From positions 95,755,501-95,819,500 of the forward strand of contig NC_091254.1 of NCBI RefSeq assembly GCF_042477335.2: a DNA stretch of 64,000 nt, given 5' to 3'. The position numbers were made by a program, and so were the translations under genes. Shown here one piece after another: positions 41,303 through 53,250 of this stretch (its first letter is position 1; each line of letters opens with the position of its first letter). The notes below the pieces were generated by a model. The model did not search any database. It was not told where the DNA came from and worked only from the letters and a program-made list of their open reading frames with translations. Source of the DNA: Ovis canadensis. Lineage: Eukaryota > Chordata > Mammalia > Artiodactyla > Bovidae.

Positions 41303-42920
41303 CCATGAGACCCTTGGTACCCGGTCCCCGCAGCTGTCACTGATGGAGAGCATCCAAGACTTAGAGGCTGTGGTGTGAGGTTTCCAAGGAAAGGATCCTT
41401 CTCAACCTGTAAGAACCCAAAATGCCTCTAAAGACTGGAAACTCCAGGCAGGAAAACACACTCCCCTCCTCCTAAATGTAGAAGACCCTACCTTCCTACT
41501 TCGGTTGCTGTTGCAAACACTCGGCGGGACCCGACCACTCTAACCCAGGCCTCCTATCTTCACAAACCTCTCAGTGGAGGCTTTGATCAAACCCCACTCA
41601 GTCTGATGTTATCATTAGCAGCATTTTACAGCATAAACGTATTCCACGCTGTGTGCTGGTCACAGTCTGTCTCCGGGATTAGAAGTCCTGGAGTCTTGGT
41701 TTGTAAGTTTGAACTTTCAGGACCACATGTGATATCCAGGATAAAGCATTGTGACTAACCAATATATGTTGGAAGAAATTCATGGTAATGGCATTTGGCT
41801 AGAGTTGAAAGCTTAGCTTTTAATGTTCCTGAAGATCTAAGAGCAACTCGGATTTTGTTTTCTCCCAAGGTCCTTCTCAGTTAACTGCATAATATCCAAT
41901 TATGCATCACAGAAGAATTTAGGGTTGAGGAAACCCAGCGACTATCGGAATCTTTGATTCGACCAAATATTCTTTCCCCAAACCAGTGCTTACACAGCTA
42001 AACTCTCCCCTCTGGGACTGAGTTGATCGTCATAACTTTTGAGCTTGCCTTGCAAACCCACAGACTCATTACAGTAAAATGCTATAGCTTACAATGTTTT
42101 AAAAGTGTAGTGCTGTAGCTGATTTTGTTCGTTATTTGATCAGGAAAGGAAAAAAAAAATCCCACCAATCTTTTTTTTTTTCCTCTTGATAAATGAACTG
42201 GGCTTTTCATATTTATTTTTTAAGACTGTGGAATTTTAAACACATCATTTTTATAGGTGTAGGAATCACAAGTCACTAAAATATTTTGATCTTAAAGATG
42301 GAAAACAAAAAACTGCTGTTATCATTTACTGCAAGTATGCAAGGGGGCCCCAGGATGGTTTGTTTATTCTGATGTTTCTTTGTGGAGAGGCGAATGACAG
42401 GCTACCCTCCTAGCCGCGTCTCCTAAACAGATTGCTGCCGCCACAGAGATTGTGCTCACATAAAAAGGTGTAAGTTATTTGTCTTCTTTGCAGAAATACT
42501 AGGCTGTAGAGGCATTTATAAATAGTTTTCTCTAATTTGATGAAGACATCATATGGACACACTTTCCCTAGGTCCAAAGCAAGAATTGGGTTCATTTTCC
42601 TCTTATTGGAAGAATTATATTCTCCACGGAGTGAGTCCGAAGTTAAGGGTTTGTTTTAGGCAGAATCAGTCACTCAGGGACCCATTTCAGTCCTCCACAT
42701 CAGCGTTTCTCAGCCTCAGCAAAACTCACTTTCTGTGGCCAGAAGTTCTTTGCTGGGGTGGGGACTGTTTGTGGCTCATAAGATGTTTCATAGCTTCTCT
42801 GCCTCCTGTCCACTAGAAGCTGGTAACACTCCCCTCCCCCAAGCCAAGTTGTAAGGATAAACTGTTCACCAGTGAGGGGCAGGGAAGGGAAGGGAATCTC
42901 CTCCAGTTGAAGATGACTGC
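41303..42920. other. Long repeat-poor stretch
   Basis: 1.6 kb without an assigned repeat, one of the cleanest parts of the window, AT-rich at 41.7-42.5 kb. No exon evidence. Candidate for conserved non-coding sequence only by its lack of repeats. Confidence 0.4.
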
Positions 42921-43133
42921 ATTGTTGTTTAGTCGCCAAGTCGGGTCTGACTCTTTGCAACCCCATGGACTGTAACCCACCAGACTCCTCTGTCTGTGGG
43001 ATTCTCCAGGCAAGAATACTGGAATGGGTTGCCATGCCCTCCTCCAGGGGATCTTCCCACCCAGGGATCGAACCGGTGTCTCCTGCGTTGGCGGGTGGAT
43101 TCTTTTTATCACTGAGCCACCTAGGAAGCCCAA
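42921..43133 (-). repeat. Bov-tA SINE (reverse)
   Basis: TTGTTGTTTAGTCGCCAAGT to ACTGAGCCACCTAGGAAGCC; full length. Confidence 0.95.
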
Positions 43134-43572
43134 AGGTAGTAAGCTGGGGACAGGCAAACGTCCCTGTCACCTGGTAGATGGGTAGCTGGTGACATGCTTG
43201 GTTCCAAGGCCAGTGAAGCTTCACCCTGCCCCCACTGCCTTTCTCTGCTTCGACAGCAGTGGCTCAATCTCACAGCTGAGGCAGCAGCCTCTGACATGAT
43301 GCTTCTACTTTCTACATCACCCCCTAACCCTTCCTGACAACGGTTCTACACCCTCAGGGCCAGGCACTCCTGGGTTAAGGAGCTTTCTCAAAGAGAAATG
43401 GCGATTCTTCTGATCCTCTTTAGACACTTGCTGGTAGTCTGTGAACCCACAGCAAAGGCAGACACACAGATGGCACTGCACAGCCACTGAGTGTTAACAA
43501 GCTGGGCGTGGGTGGCATGCAGTGGAGGGTGGGTGGCATGCAGTATGCAAATCGATGTTAAACTAACAAGGC
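43134..43572. other. Non-repetitive stretch with a 21-bp-period duplication
   Basis: GTGGGTGGCATGCAGT occurs at 43508-43523 and 43529-43544, followed at once by an octamer-type word ATGCAAAT (43545-43552). Confidence 0.6.
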
Positions 43573-43645
43573 CTACAGTCCACGGGGTAATAAGGAGTCA
43601 GAGGTGACTGGGCTACTAACACTTTCACTTTTTTCACTTTTTCAA
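43573..43645 (+). repeat. Bov-tA A-unit 3' fragment
   Basis: TACAGTCCACGGGGTAATAA, AGTCAGAGGTGACTGGG, then the CACTTT linker repeat. Only the distal A unit. Confidence 0.85.
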
Positions 43646-44366
43646 ACTTTAGCATCAAGGTCACCTAGGGTTTACTTAACTGCAGATTACTGGGCCTGCC
43701 ATGAGTTTCTGCTTCTGTGTCCAGGCTCCCAGACTAACCCAATGCCCTGTGACCTGAGTTGCCCCTGTTGAAGCAGTTTGGTGAGTTGTCCAGATCCTCC
43801 TGACATTTGAGGAGATGGAAAGTCTGGGCACGCGCAGATGCAGTCATCATCTGTCTCAGTTTGAGGCATGTTTCTTTTTCAGCAAACTCTCACTTCAGGG
43901 TGATTTCTCTAGGTTTTCTCAGCCACCCACACACCCGCCAGTGTGGAAAGCCTTCCTTCCCTAGCATGGGCCGGGTGGGGTGGGGTTGTGCTGTCTAAAG
44001 GCCCATCCATCATTTTCAAAGTAGCATTTCTCCTCAATTTTCAGGAACGGCACACAGGAGTGGTTCCTGGGGGGCAGCCTTGATCCATCAGGAGTGATGC
44101 TCAGGCCCCCAAGTCTCCAAAGTTTCAGAATTACTCACTTGACCTAAGTGACCTTGGGAGAAGAAAACTCCATGCCTTAGGTTCCAAAGAAAGAAGTTAA
44201 CTTTATCTGGATTTCCAGTTTTGCCAGATACACTTGCTTTGGTGATGATATTAATATTTTCTACTAGAGACTTTTATGCTTCTGTATGTAGCTTGTATGT
44301 CAAGCAACATGATCCATCACTGGTTACCACTGTCTTTAGAATAACTGGAAACAGTTTAAAAGCAGT
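43646..44366. other. Non-repetitive stretch
   Basis: Nothing recognised. Confidence 0.35.
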
Positions 44367-44374
44367 GTTACAGA

Positions 44375-44553
44375 GGGACTTCCCTGGTGGCCGAGTGGCT
44401 AAGACTTTGTGCTCCCAATGCAGAGAGGGGCTCGGGTTTGATCCCTGGTCAGGGAACTAGGTCTCGCATGCTGCAACTAAAGATTCTGCATCTGTGTCCC
44501 ACAACGAAGACCCAGTGCAGCCAAATAAATAAATATAAAAAATAAGTAAATGA
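44375..44553 (+). repeat. CHR-type SINE with target duplication
   Basis: GGGACTTCCCTGGTGGCC head, GTTTGATCCCTGGTCAGGG, CCCAGTGCAGCCAAATAAAT, A-rich tail. Flanks share AAAGCA and GTTACAGA (44359-44374 and 44553-44569), an imperfect ~16-bp duplication. Confidence 0.93.
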
Positions 44554-44569
44554 AAGCAATGGTTACAGA

Positions 44570-44921
44570 TAGGTTTCAACTTGCATCCTAATTCTCAGGT
44601 ATGAGTAGCAATGACTAGAGTCCTGTATGGAGAAAGATCTCCAAGCTGACCAGAGTCTCAACACCGGAGTGCGATGACCAATTAGCGATGTCCACTATGG
44701 GAAGGGACGCGGGGAGCAGCAGTAGGGTTTTGCCCTCCTCGGTTTTCCAGCGTATATGCTGCTTTCAGTTTAGTGACCATCAATTTCAGCTTGGGGGCCG
44801 CAACTTTTTATAGGGATATATATACCTGAAGCGAAAGGAATGTGTCCAGATGAAAGTAAACTGGATTTTCAGGGAAACATGACCATCCCAGATGCCCTAC
44901 AACCTTACAAAAGAGTTGCCT
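44570..44921. other. Non-repetitive spacer
   Basis: Nothing recognised. Confidence 0.35.
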
Positions 44922-45145
44922 GGGACTTTCCTGGGGGGTCCAGTGGTTAAGAATCCGCCTGCCAGTGGAGGGGACATGGGTTCGATCCCTCGTCTGGGAA
45001 GATTCCACGTGCAGCAGGGCGACTGAGCCTGTGAGCCGCACCACGGGGGCTGAGACGACGCACCCTAGAGCCTGTGCTCCCATTAACAAGAGAAGCACAT
45101 TGCTGAGAGGAGCCGGACCCCGCTGAGCAACTCACGCAGCTTACT
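44922..45145 (+). repeat. CHR-type SINE, long form
   Basis: GGGACTTTCCTGGGGGGTCC head, GGGTTCGATCCCTCGTC, long-form middle (GCACCACGGGGGCTGAG, TGTGCTCCCATTAAC). First arm of an inverted CHR pair. Confidence 0.9.
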
Positions 45146-45261
45146 ATGGCTGCCATTCTCCTCCAGTGCCACCCAGGCAGGCTGCCGGGAGACTCCCCGT
45201 TGCAAGCAGCATGCTGGGTCTTGGAGCCTGGTTGGCTCCTGGATTCTAAAATATTCTTTTT

Positions 45262-45447
45262 TAAAAAATATATTTATTTATTTGACTGCATTGGGTCTTA
45301 GTTGGGGCACACAGGCTCAGTAGTTGGCGGGCGTGGGCCCAGTTCTCAGCGGCAAGTAGGATCCTAATTCCACCACCAGGGATCAAACACACATCACCTG
45401 CATTGTAAGGTGGATTCCTAACCTTAGGACCACCAGGGAAGTTCCCA
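45262..45447 (-). repeat. CHR-type SINE (reverse)
   Basis: TATTTATTTATTTGACTGC, TTGGGTCTTAGTTGGGGC and ACCTTAGGACCACCAGGG. Second arm of the pair with 44922-45145. Confidence 0.9.
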
Positions 45448-45462
45448 GAAAGTGCTTTCAAT

Positions 45463-45560
45463 CACAGTTCAGTTCAGTTCAGTTCAGTCACTCAGTTGTG
45501 TCCGACTTTGTGGACACCCCATGGACAACTGCATGCCAGGCCTCCCTGTCCATCACCAAG
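45463..45560 (-). repeat. BovB LINE 3' terminus (reverse), ~95 bp
   Basis: Four AGTTC tail units then AGTCACTCAGTTGTGTCCGA to CCTGTCCATCACCAA. Very short 5'-truncated insertion with the pentamer tail intact. Confidence 0.9.
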
Positions 45561-45865
45561 CAACTGTCTTTGGAATCACCGGGGAGCCCAGAAACAATCC
45601 CCCCATGTTTTTCAGAGGACTGGGTTCAGGAGGAGGGTCAGGATTTCCAGAAAGCATGACCACTCTCCCAGCAGGAAGTGCTGCCGCTGGGAGAAAGGAG
45701 GCATGATCTTTGAAGGCGACTCCAGATCCCAAGAGAGTCAGAGATATACCAGAAATGACCCTTGTCAGGCTCTGGGGAGAAGGTGGCTGTGAGCCTTTGA
45801 ATGTACAGCCCTGGTATATTAAGAGTCGTCTTCGCTGGGTCACTGATGGAGGTGTCTCGCATGCT

Positions 45866-46070
45866 CTTGCCTGCACTCAGTCCTATCCGACTCTTTGCAA
45901 CCCCCGGACTGTACCCCGCCAGGCTCCTCTGTCCATGGGCTTCTCCAGGCCAGAACACTGGCGTGGGTTGCCATGCCCTCCTCCAGAGCATCTTCCCGAC
46001 CCAGGGATGGAACCTGCGTCTCCAACACTGCAGGCGGGTTCTTCACCACTGCGCCACCTGGGAATCCTGT
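45866..46070 (-). repeat. Bov-tA SINE (reverse)
   Basis: CTGCACTCAGTCCTATCCGA to TGCGCCACCTGGGAATCC; full length. Confidence 0.94.
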
Positions 46071-47280
46071 AAACAGACAGCCCCCAGGACCTTTTGAGGG
46101 GAGCAGAGGAGGATGTGAGAGTCCTGGGCATTTCTGGAGGGGAAGTGGGGGACCCGGAGACCCAGGGCTCCGGAGAAACAGCCTAGCTCGCAGTTTCGTT
46201 TGAGGCCACCTCTTCAGCTTCGCACAAAACCATTCTTGGTGAGAGGGAGCGAAGGCGGCTGGTGAAACCCCTGCGGTTCAGTGAGTCAGCCGCTCCCCAC
46301 AGAGCAGGCGACCAGACTCCTCGAAATGTTAATTATCTGTTAGAAAAAACAGTTTATTTTACACAATTTCAAAACCCAAAACCCAGTTCCTGGGCAGACG
46401 CTGTTATTTAACTCCCTCCACTTACAAGTCTATGCGCTCCATAAAGGTATGTGAAAAAATCATCAAGTGGGCTTTTTGGAGGTGACAACAGACGCTCTTG
46501 ACTCTAACCTGTGTTACCTACCCACACCGTGACCGAGTTCCAGGCAGACGTGTGCCGTGAAATGACATCTCCTCCCTGCCGCAGTTTTAGATTGCCCAGG
46601 CCGTTTGGGAGAACCGGATTAAATCTTAAGCACAAAACGATCGCTTCCATTCCAGCTTTATCACATCATTCGCATAGTTTCTTAGGTTATTTTATCAGCT
46701 CAGCTTCCTCCATTTCTCCAGCGATAAATTGCACTTGATTTCTTTATTTTATGGAGTGCAGAGTCACAGTCATTTCCTTGTCCTGGTTCCGTTCACTTCC
46801 TGGAAGCTTTGTTTGAAGTCTGCAGACCGTGATGTGTAATTCAACTGTGGCCCTAATATGTGGGAAGCAACAAACTGCTAGCTTACGTCAGAAACAGTCC
46901 TTTTCCCACGAAAGTTCTGGCAGTGGCCTAACAAGTACTTTAGGGCTTAGCGCAAACCTGGTAGAAACTGAACATTCCAGGAATGTTTGACGACTGACTG
47001 ATAAGATTGAGCTGAAATAGAGTACTGATCTCGCCAAGAGAAGCTTAAAAATGTGAAAAAGAGGCCACACCAGGATTATTTTCATGTTTGCTTTTTGTTG
47101 GCTTCCTCAAAGTGTCTGCACCAGTTTTTTTTGTTTTCCACTTTTGTCAAGTCCTCTATTCCACCCACATCTCCCACCATTTCACAAGGTAAGCAGCCTC
47201 TCAGTTTATCATGAAGATCAAAGCTGCCTTTCCTTTCTCTTGCTTCTCCCCCAGCTCAGAATTCCTCCACATTGCTTCTG
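46071..47280. other. Long repeat-poor stretch
   Basis: 1.2 kb without an assigned repeat. Contains homeobox-like TTAATTATC at ~46331 and GATA-like TTATCA words at ~46660-46700. No exon recognised. Confidence 0.4.
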
Positions 47281-47488
47281 GTGAAGTGAAGTCGTTCAGT
47301 CGTGTCCGACTCTTTGCAACCCCATGGACTGTAGCCTACCACGCTCCTCCATCCATGGGATTTTCCAGGCAAGAATACTGGAGTGGATTGCCATTTCCTT
47401 CTCCAGAGGACCTTCCCGACCCAGGGATCAAACCCAGGTCTTCTGCATTGTAGGCAGACGCTTTACCGTCTGAGCCACAAGGGAAGTC
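47281..47488 (-). repeat. Bov-tA SINE (reverse)
   Basis: GTGAAGTGAAGTCGTTCAGT to CTGAGCCACAAGGGAAGTCC; close to consensus. Confidence 0.95.
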
Positions 47489-47895
47489 CTCCTCTCTAAG
47501 CCCCAACGGGCATCGCTTTTCTTTCCCCAGATAACCTGCTCACCTGTGCCCGGATCTCATTCCTTCCATCGCCTTCTTTAATTCACCACCACTTCTTCAC
47601 ACCTGGACGTCCTCTTTCTAGATTCTCTTTTGCCTATTGATGATGAAATGACCTGTATATTAGGATTCATTCAAATCTGTCTTCATAAACATAACACTTG
47701 AAATACTGGCCTGGCACTGTCTTGGATTTCACTGCGAAACATTTCCTTCTAAGAGAAGCCACTTGCACACTCTATCTTTAACCCTCTACCTACTGATTCC
47801 TTTTCAAACACAGTTTCCAAAACTGGAAGAGGAACAGAAATGAGAAGAAAGAGAAATAGGCGTATAAAGATAAGTCCTGGCAAAACCCTGATTAT
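47489..47895. other. Non-repetitive stretch
   Basis: Nothing recognised. Confidence 0.35.
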
Positions 47896-48013
47896 TGTTA
47901 TTTTGGCCATGCCGTATAACATGTGGGATCTTAATTCTCCCACCAGGGATCGAATCCACTCCCCCTGCTTTGGAAATGTAGAATCTGAACCCCTGGACCA
48001 CCAGGGAAGTCCT
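47896..48013 (-). repeat. CHR-type SINE (reverse)
   Basis: TTATTTTGGCCATGCC, ATGTGGGATCTTAATTCTCC and CCCTGGACCACCAGGGAAGT: short form. Confidence 0.9.
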
Positions 48014-50085
48014 GCCTGTTTATTATTTTTAAGGCGCAGATGTGGAAATGGGGAGAAAATAAATCTCGAACATATTCTTTGTGCCGTTTGCCCGTAAAAT
48101 GTGTGATAAGGAAGAGGCATGAAACTGTCGCAGGAGAGAGATGTTGAGTTTTCTAAGGATTTAAAAAGATTCATGCCACCTCGTCTACTCCCCATCAACA
48201 TGTCTGATGGAGACCTGGATGTGTTGATTGTCGAGCGAACAGCAGACAGGAAGTCCGGGTTTATGGTCTTTTTTTCCTCCTAGGACAAGCCATCTCACTC
48301 GTTTTTCTTTGAGTTTTGATGACTAAAATGAGGGAGACTGCATTGGCCTATGACTGAAAGGAACCAGGAAGCCTGATAAAACTGGGCATCTGATTCTGAA
48401 GTCACTGAAGGCTCGTCTCCAGGTAAGTACCAAGTGGGGAGGAGAGATGTCCCTGAGAATCCACAGTTCTGGAGAGGGGTGGGGACCACACAGCAGCCAC
48501 TTTCCTTGGCTGGTGAGTGCACTGGCTCAGTAACAAGTAATGCTCACCGTTTTGGAGCCTTTCTTAAGAAACCTCAAATGTCAGGAAAGCTACCCAATTG
48601 AAAGTAATTACAGACGCCTGAGGGAGCTCGGACCATTTCTAGCAGCCGCCGATTCCTGTCCAGCTAACTTATCCTCCTTCTCACTGTGTGGGATGGTGTG
48701 CAATTTGTGCTAAGTGCCTTGGGTATCATTTATCCAATTTTCTGTCCAACACTTTCCTAAATTCAGGTGAAAAACTTGCTTTCAATCAACTAAGATACTT
48801 TAGCAATTACTGAAGGCACCTGAAATCTTTTTGGAAACAGATTAAGCAAATATTGTACTAAATAAATATATAAATGACACTGCTGACATAATTTGCTAAC
48901 TTTTGCACTATTATCATTTTAATGATTATTGATATATATTTTTAACTTCTTCTATTTGCTAATAACAAGGAAGGAGCTAAGAACGTTTGAATTAATGTTA
49001 GTATTAATTTTTATAGATGTTGACATGTTCCTGAATGTCAGGAAAGCTATTTCCATGGCTGTTTGTAAAGTTATAATAATTGATAGGAAAATAGAATAAT
49101 AAACCAAAAGGCATACATTGGAATGATAGCGAATAAAGCTTAACCCAGGGCATTTCCCTCTGATAGAAAAGACCTTCAGCTTTTGAATCTTATTTATGCA
49201 TCTAGCCAGATGGTGATAAAAACAGGAAAGAAGCATTGGGATGGAGCGTTTTAATGAATTTGTAACCTTTTTATTTTCCTGCGAAAGGGAAGTACCTAAC
49301 ATTTCGAGTCGCTAAGTGGAGTTTCGAGGAGGTTTATCAAGAGTCTTGAAATCATTTCTCTGGAACCGTCTCTAAGATGAGGATCTGCAACCATCTCGCG
49401 TGACTGATGGGATCAGGAGAAGAGGGCTGTGGGAGTGACTGTGGGAAATAAAGTGCATTTACGGGCCGAGCTGGGGCTGGTCCAGGATCCCCGTGCTTTA
49501 GGAGAGAATTTGCCCGACAGTCTTAGTCTAGCCAATAATTCCAACCACATTTCCTATGAAATCTTTTATTCATGCACATTTCAATACCCATTTCAGTGGA
49601 CTAGTTTGAATTTTGTGTCTTTTTGAAACCGTAATGACGATGGCTTTGAATCAATTATTTCGTTCCCAAAATGCTTTTTGGTGCCAATATCCATGACTGT
49701 GAAAAAAAAGGGGAGAAAATCAGTACTTTGTGAGTGAACATGTCTGTATGCTGAGTCCTAAGGATGTGACATCCCGCTGCCTAGACTACAAACTTGTAGG
49801 ACAGCACAGAGCTGCCCAGCACACAAGGGCACCACCCAGCTGACACAGCCACAGCCCGAGAAGGCAGCTGGTCTTCTTGAGTCATTCGTGGTCCCGAGGG
49901 CGGTCCTAGGGGGTCCTCCCTGATAATGACACCCGCGAAGATTCCTTCCTGCTGACAGTCAGTGCCGGCTCTGAGTTCAGGAGTGCTCCAGTGCATCTTA
50001 CGCCAACAAAAGGGCTCCCGTTCCTTACCTGGAAAGAGAAACAGTGGTCTGGTCACCGAAGTATACACCGAGCATTTGTGTTGTG
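48014..50085. other. Longest repeat-poor stretch (~2.1 kb)
   Basis: No young repeat identified. AT-rich at 48.8-49.3 kb. A minus-strand frame of 116 codons (48952-49302) has no domain. No gene called. Confidence 0.45.
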
Positions 50086-50380
50086 ATTGTTCAGTTGCCA
50101 GGTCAAGTCAGACTCTTTGTGACCGCATGGACTGCAGCACGCCAGGCTTCCCTGTCCTGCACTATCTCCCAGAGTTGGCTCAAACTCATGTCCATTGAGT
50201 TGGTGATGCCATCCGGCCATCTCATCCTCTGTCCCCTTCTCTTCCTGCCCTCAATCTTTCCCAGCATCAGGGTCTTTTCCAATGAGTCGGCTCTTTGCAT
50301 CAGGTGGCAGAGTATTGGAGCCTCAGCTTCAGCATCAGTCCTTCCAGTGAATATTCAGGGTTGATTTCCTTTAGCATTTT
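50086..50380 (-). repeat. BovB LINE 3' end (reverse)
   Basis: GTTCAGTTGCCAGGTCAAGT to GGTTGATTTCCTTTAGC. Breaks within a base or two of where the chimera at 32592-33012 leaves BovB, which makes them useful to compare. Confidence 0.93.
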
Positions 50381-50714
50381 ATCAAACACCAAAAAATTCC
50401 ACTTTAGGAAAAAACCCCAGATGTCTTCCTTTGTTGTAAAAGCATCGTCTTTGTTTGCTGCCCCCACTGTACGGTTCTGAGTAGAGAGGTGAGGAGGTGT
50501 AAACTAGGGGAAGCTAAGACTCCGCCCTGCCTTGCTCACTGCTGTCTTCCAGCGACTCACGCAGTGCCAGACACACAGCAGATGCTCAAGCAGTATTGTC
50601 GAATGAATGGGGTCAGAGAAACGGGACGACAGGGCTGGGGGTACGGCTGTGTTGTCGGCCCTTTGACATTTTCCCCGTCTTTTCTTGTAAGTGCCCCCCC
50701 CTTTTTTCCCCTTT
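50381..50714. other. Non-repetitive stretch
   Basis: Nothing recognised. Confidence 0.35.
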
Positions 50715-50912
50715 GTGTTAGGATATAGCCAATTCGTGAACAATGTTGTGATGATTTCAGGTGGACAGCGAAGGGACTCAGCCATGCATATACATGTATC
50801 CTTTCTCCCCCAAACATCCCTCCCGTCCAGGCTGCCACGTAACACTGAGCAGAGTTCCTGGTGCTCTACATTAGGTCCTTGTTGGTTCTCCGTTTTAAAT
50901 GCAGCAGTCTTT
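50715..50912 (-). repeat. L1 3' UTR fragment (reverse)
   Basis: TGTTAGGATATAGCCAATTC, TGATGATTTCAGGTGGACAG, CCAGGCTGCCACGTAACACT and GTCCTTGTTGGTTCTCCG: same region as the interrupted copy at 31745-32490, with an unduplicated layout. Confidence 0.8.
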
Positions 50913-52164
50913 GTACATACTTTCTTGACTTTCTTAAGACTGTCTTTAATATATCTTCTATGTAGCAGGCCCTACAGGGACTGTAGGGCACATAACCACT
51001 AATAAGAAGATTTGGAGTTTTAGAGTATTTCTTCATGACTCTTTGTTAATTTCCTTATTTATCCCACTTCACAATCATTGTGGTTCCTCTTACAAGGAAT
51101 GGATGAATCCTGAGTTTTGTGTCTGAAAATAGCCCTGTTTCAAAGGTTATGCTCTAATGTACCTTGCAGTTTAGCAGCAAAGGCCAAGCAGTTGAAAATA
51201 GTAAGAGGAATCTAAACTCACGAAAACGGTGTAATAATACGGACCATTAATCCCTAAAAGTAGAGTAATCTGCTGAGGAGCCTTAAATTGGAAAAAGAAT
51301 GGGTCTTAATATTAATAAATATCACCTTAGAGACTGTCAAAGAAAAGCAGCTGAAACCAAATTGGCTAAAGGAAGATTTAGTCATAAGATCTTTTGGGAA
51401 GAAAAGGTATGAAGAGATAATGAAAAATAGAGCTTTTAACTGCTTCCATTGCAGTAGCTAATATAAATAGTTATTAGGCTATGTGACCTGGAGCCCAGGA
51501 AAATAAACTCTTTTAGTCTTTACTCTGCTGATTACCTCTATGCCTTAATACATTGAAAAGCTGAACAGATTTGACTTAACCAGCATCAAATACTCCATAA
51601 TGATTATAAACCATATAGGAAGAAAGCATGAATCCTAATAGATTCCAATGTGAAACTGGACGGAATGTTAAAATCATTTTGTCCAAATTTCCTATCTTCT
51701 AGAAAGGAAATTGAGGTCAAGAGAGGTTAAGTGACTGATTCAGTGTCAGACAGTTAGAGTCTGTGACTTCTGCTGTTCTGTCTTCACACTCTGCAGCCAC
51801 ACTTCCATGGGACATGGGTACATTCTCCTCCTGGGAGAGAGCTACCTGGCTGGGCTGTTCAGTGGTCTGAGTTAACTAAACCAGTTTGGCGTATTTCCAT
51901 ACTGACCCTCAAGACCATACCCCAAATGCAGAATCGACTGAAACCCACCTGCACTCCCCACCCTGACAGTGTTTGTTTGAAGACAACAAAATGTGACTAG
52001 TTTGATAACTTTCTGAATTTAAATTTGGGTGGCTCTTTACTATGTTATTGGTGACAGTTCAGAGAGGGAATCCAGCTTTGCTAACCAAACACTCCTCATC
52101 CTTCAGACAGTCCCAAATCCTGTTTGTTCTCATTTATTTTATTTGGGGAAGCACATTACAGGTA
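50913..52164. other. Repeat-poor stretch with one MIR
   Basis: Unassigned apart from the MIR remnant at 51655-51800. Confidence 0.4.
51655..51800 (+). repeat. MIR SINE remnant
   Basis: TCTAGAAAGGAAATTGAGGT, AGAGAGGTTAAGTGACTGAT and AGTGTCAGACAGTTAGAGTC follow the distal MIR. Confidence 0.7.
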
Positions 52165-52308
52165 ATGGACGGTTGGATGCCATCACCGATTCAATGGACG
52201 TGAACCTGGGTAAACTCTGGGAGATGGTGCGGAGCAAGGAGGCCTGGCATGCTGCAGTCCGTGGGGCTGCAAAGAGTCAGACACAACTTGGAGACTGAAC
52301 AACACCAA
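52165..52308 (+). repeat. BovB LINE 3' terminus (5' truncated)
   Basis: GGACGGTTGGATGCCATCAC to ACTTGGAGACTGAACAACAC. Confidence 0.92.
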
Positions 52309-52739
52309 CTATTACAAGTGAGGGGACCGAGGCCAAGGATTGTCTCGGGGTCATTTGAATGGCAGATCTTCCACGTGCATTCTAGTTTGCGTGCTCCTCC
52401 TGTGTCGCCTGGCGAGGGTACCCAGCCGTTTGATTAAACATCCGTCTAGGTGTTGTGGTGAAGGTGTTTTTAGTTTAACAGTTAAACCAGCAGACTCAGT
52501 AAAGCTGACTCCCTCCCCTAGTGCCAGTGCTATGTTGAAGGCCTCAAGAGAAAAGACTGCAGTTTCCCGAAGAAAGAATTCTTCTTGAAACAGCAACATG
52601 GAAGTCTTGCCTAAATGTTTGGCCTGCTGCCTTATAGAATTAGACTCAAGGTTATAGTAACTCTTCCCTGAATGTCTAGCTTGAGGACCCGATCTATAGA
52701 TTTCGGACTCACCAGCCTCCATAATTAAAATCAGTGTCT
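52309..52739. other. Non-repetitive stretch
   Basis: Nothing recognised. Confidence 0.35.
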
Positions 52740-52862
52740 TATCTATCTATGGCAGCCCACTCCAGGGTCCTTGCCTGGAGAACCCCATGGACAGAGGAGC
52801 CTGGCAGTCTACAGTCCATATGGTCACACAGAGTCAGACACAACTGAAGCGACCTAGCACAC
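52740..52862 (+). repeat. Bov-tA A unit (no tRNA head)
   Basis: TATGGCAGCCCACTCCAGGG to ACTGAAGCGACCTAGCACAC; abuts a TCTA microsatellite. Confidence 0.92.
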
Positions 52863-53250
52863 ACTCATCCATCTATCTATTGATATATATCTATTGGTAT
52901 CTATCTATCATCTATCTATATCTCTATCTACCTATCTACTGATATCTATTATTTATCTAACTCTATCGCCTCTCTGGAAGCCTAGCGTGCTGCAGTCCAT
53001 GGGGTCACGAAGAGTCAGACACGACTTAGCCCCTGAACAACAACAGCAGTATCATCTATCTATATCTATACATCCATCATCTATATTTATCTTTATCTAC
53101 CTACTTACCTATATCTATCTACCTATCTACATCTATCTATTGAACGTTTTTCTGTCTCTATCATCTATCTGCTTTTCTATCCATCTGTCTCTATATCTAT
53201 CTAATCTACCTGCTTTTCTATCCATCCATCTCCATATCCATCTATCTGCC
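52863..53250. repeat. (TCTA)n-type microsatellite, interrupted
   Basis: Imperfect TCTA/TATC/CTAT/CCAT arrays at 52863-52968 and 53049-53250, split by a BovB 3' fragment. The plus-strand frame here is repeat translation, not a gene. Confidence 0.93.
52975..53048 (+). repeat. BovB 3'-terminal fragment inside the microsatellite
   Basis: TGGAAGCCTAGCGTGCTGCA, then AGAGTCAGACACGACTTAGC and CTGAACAACAACAGCAG: last ~75 bases of BovB, with microsatellite sequence on both sides. Confidence 0.85.
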
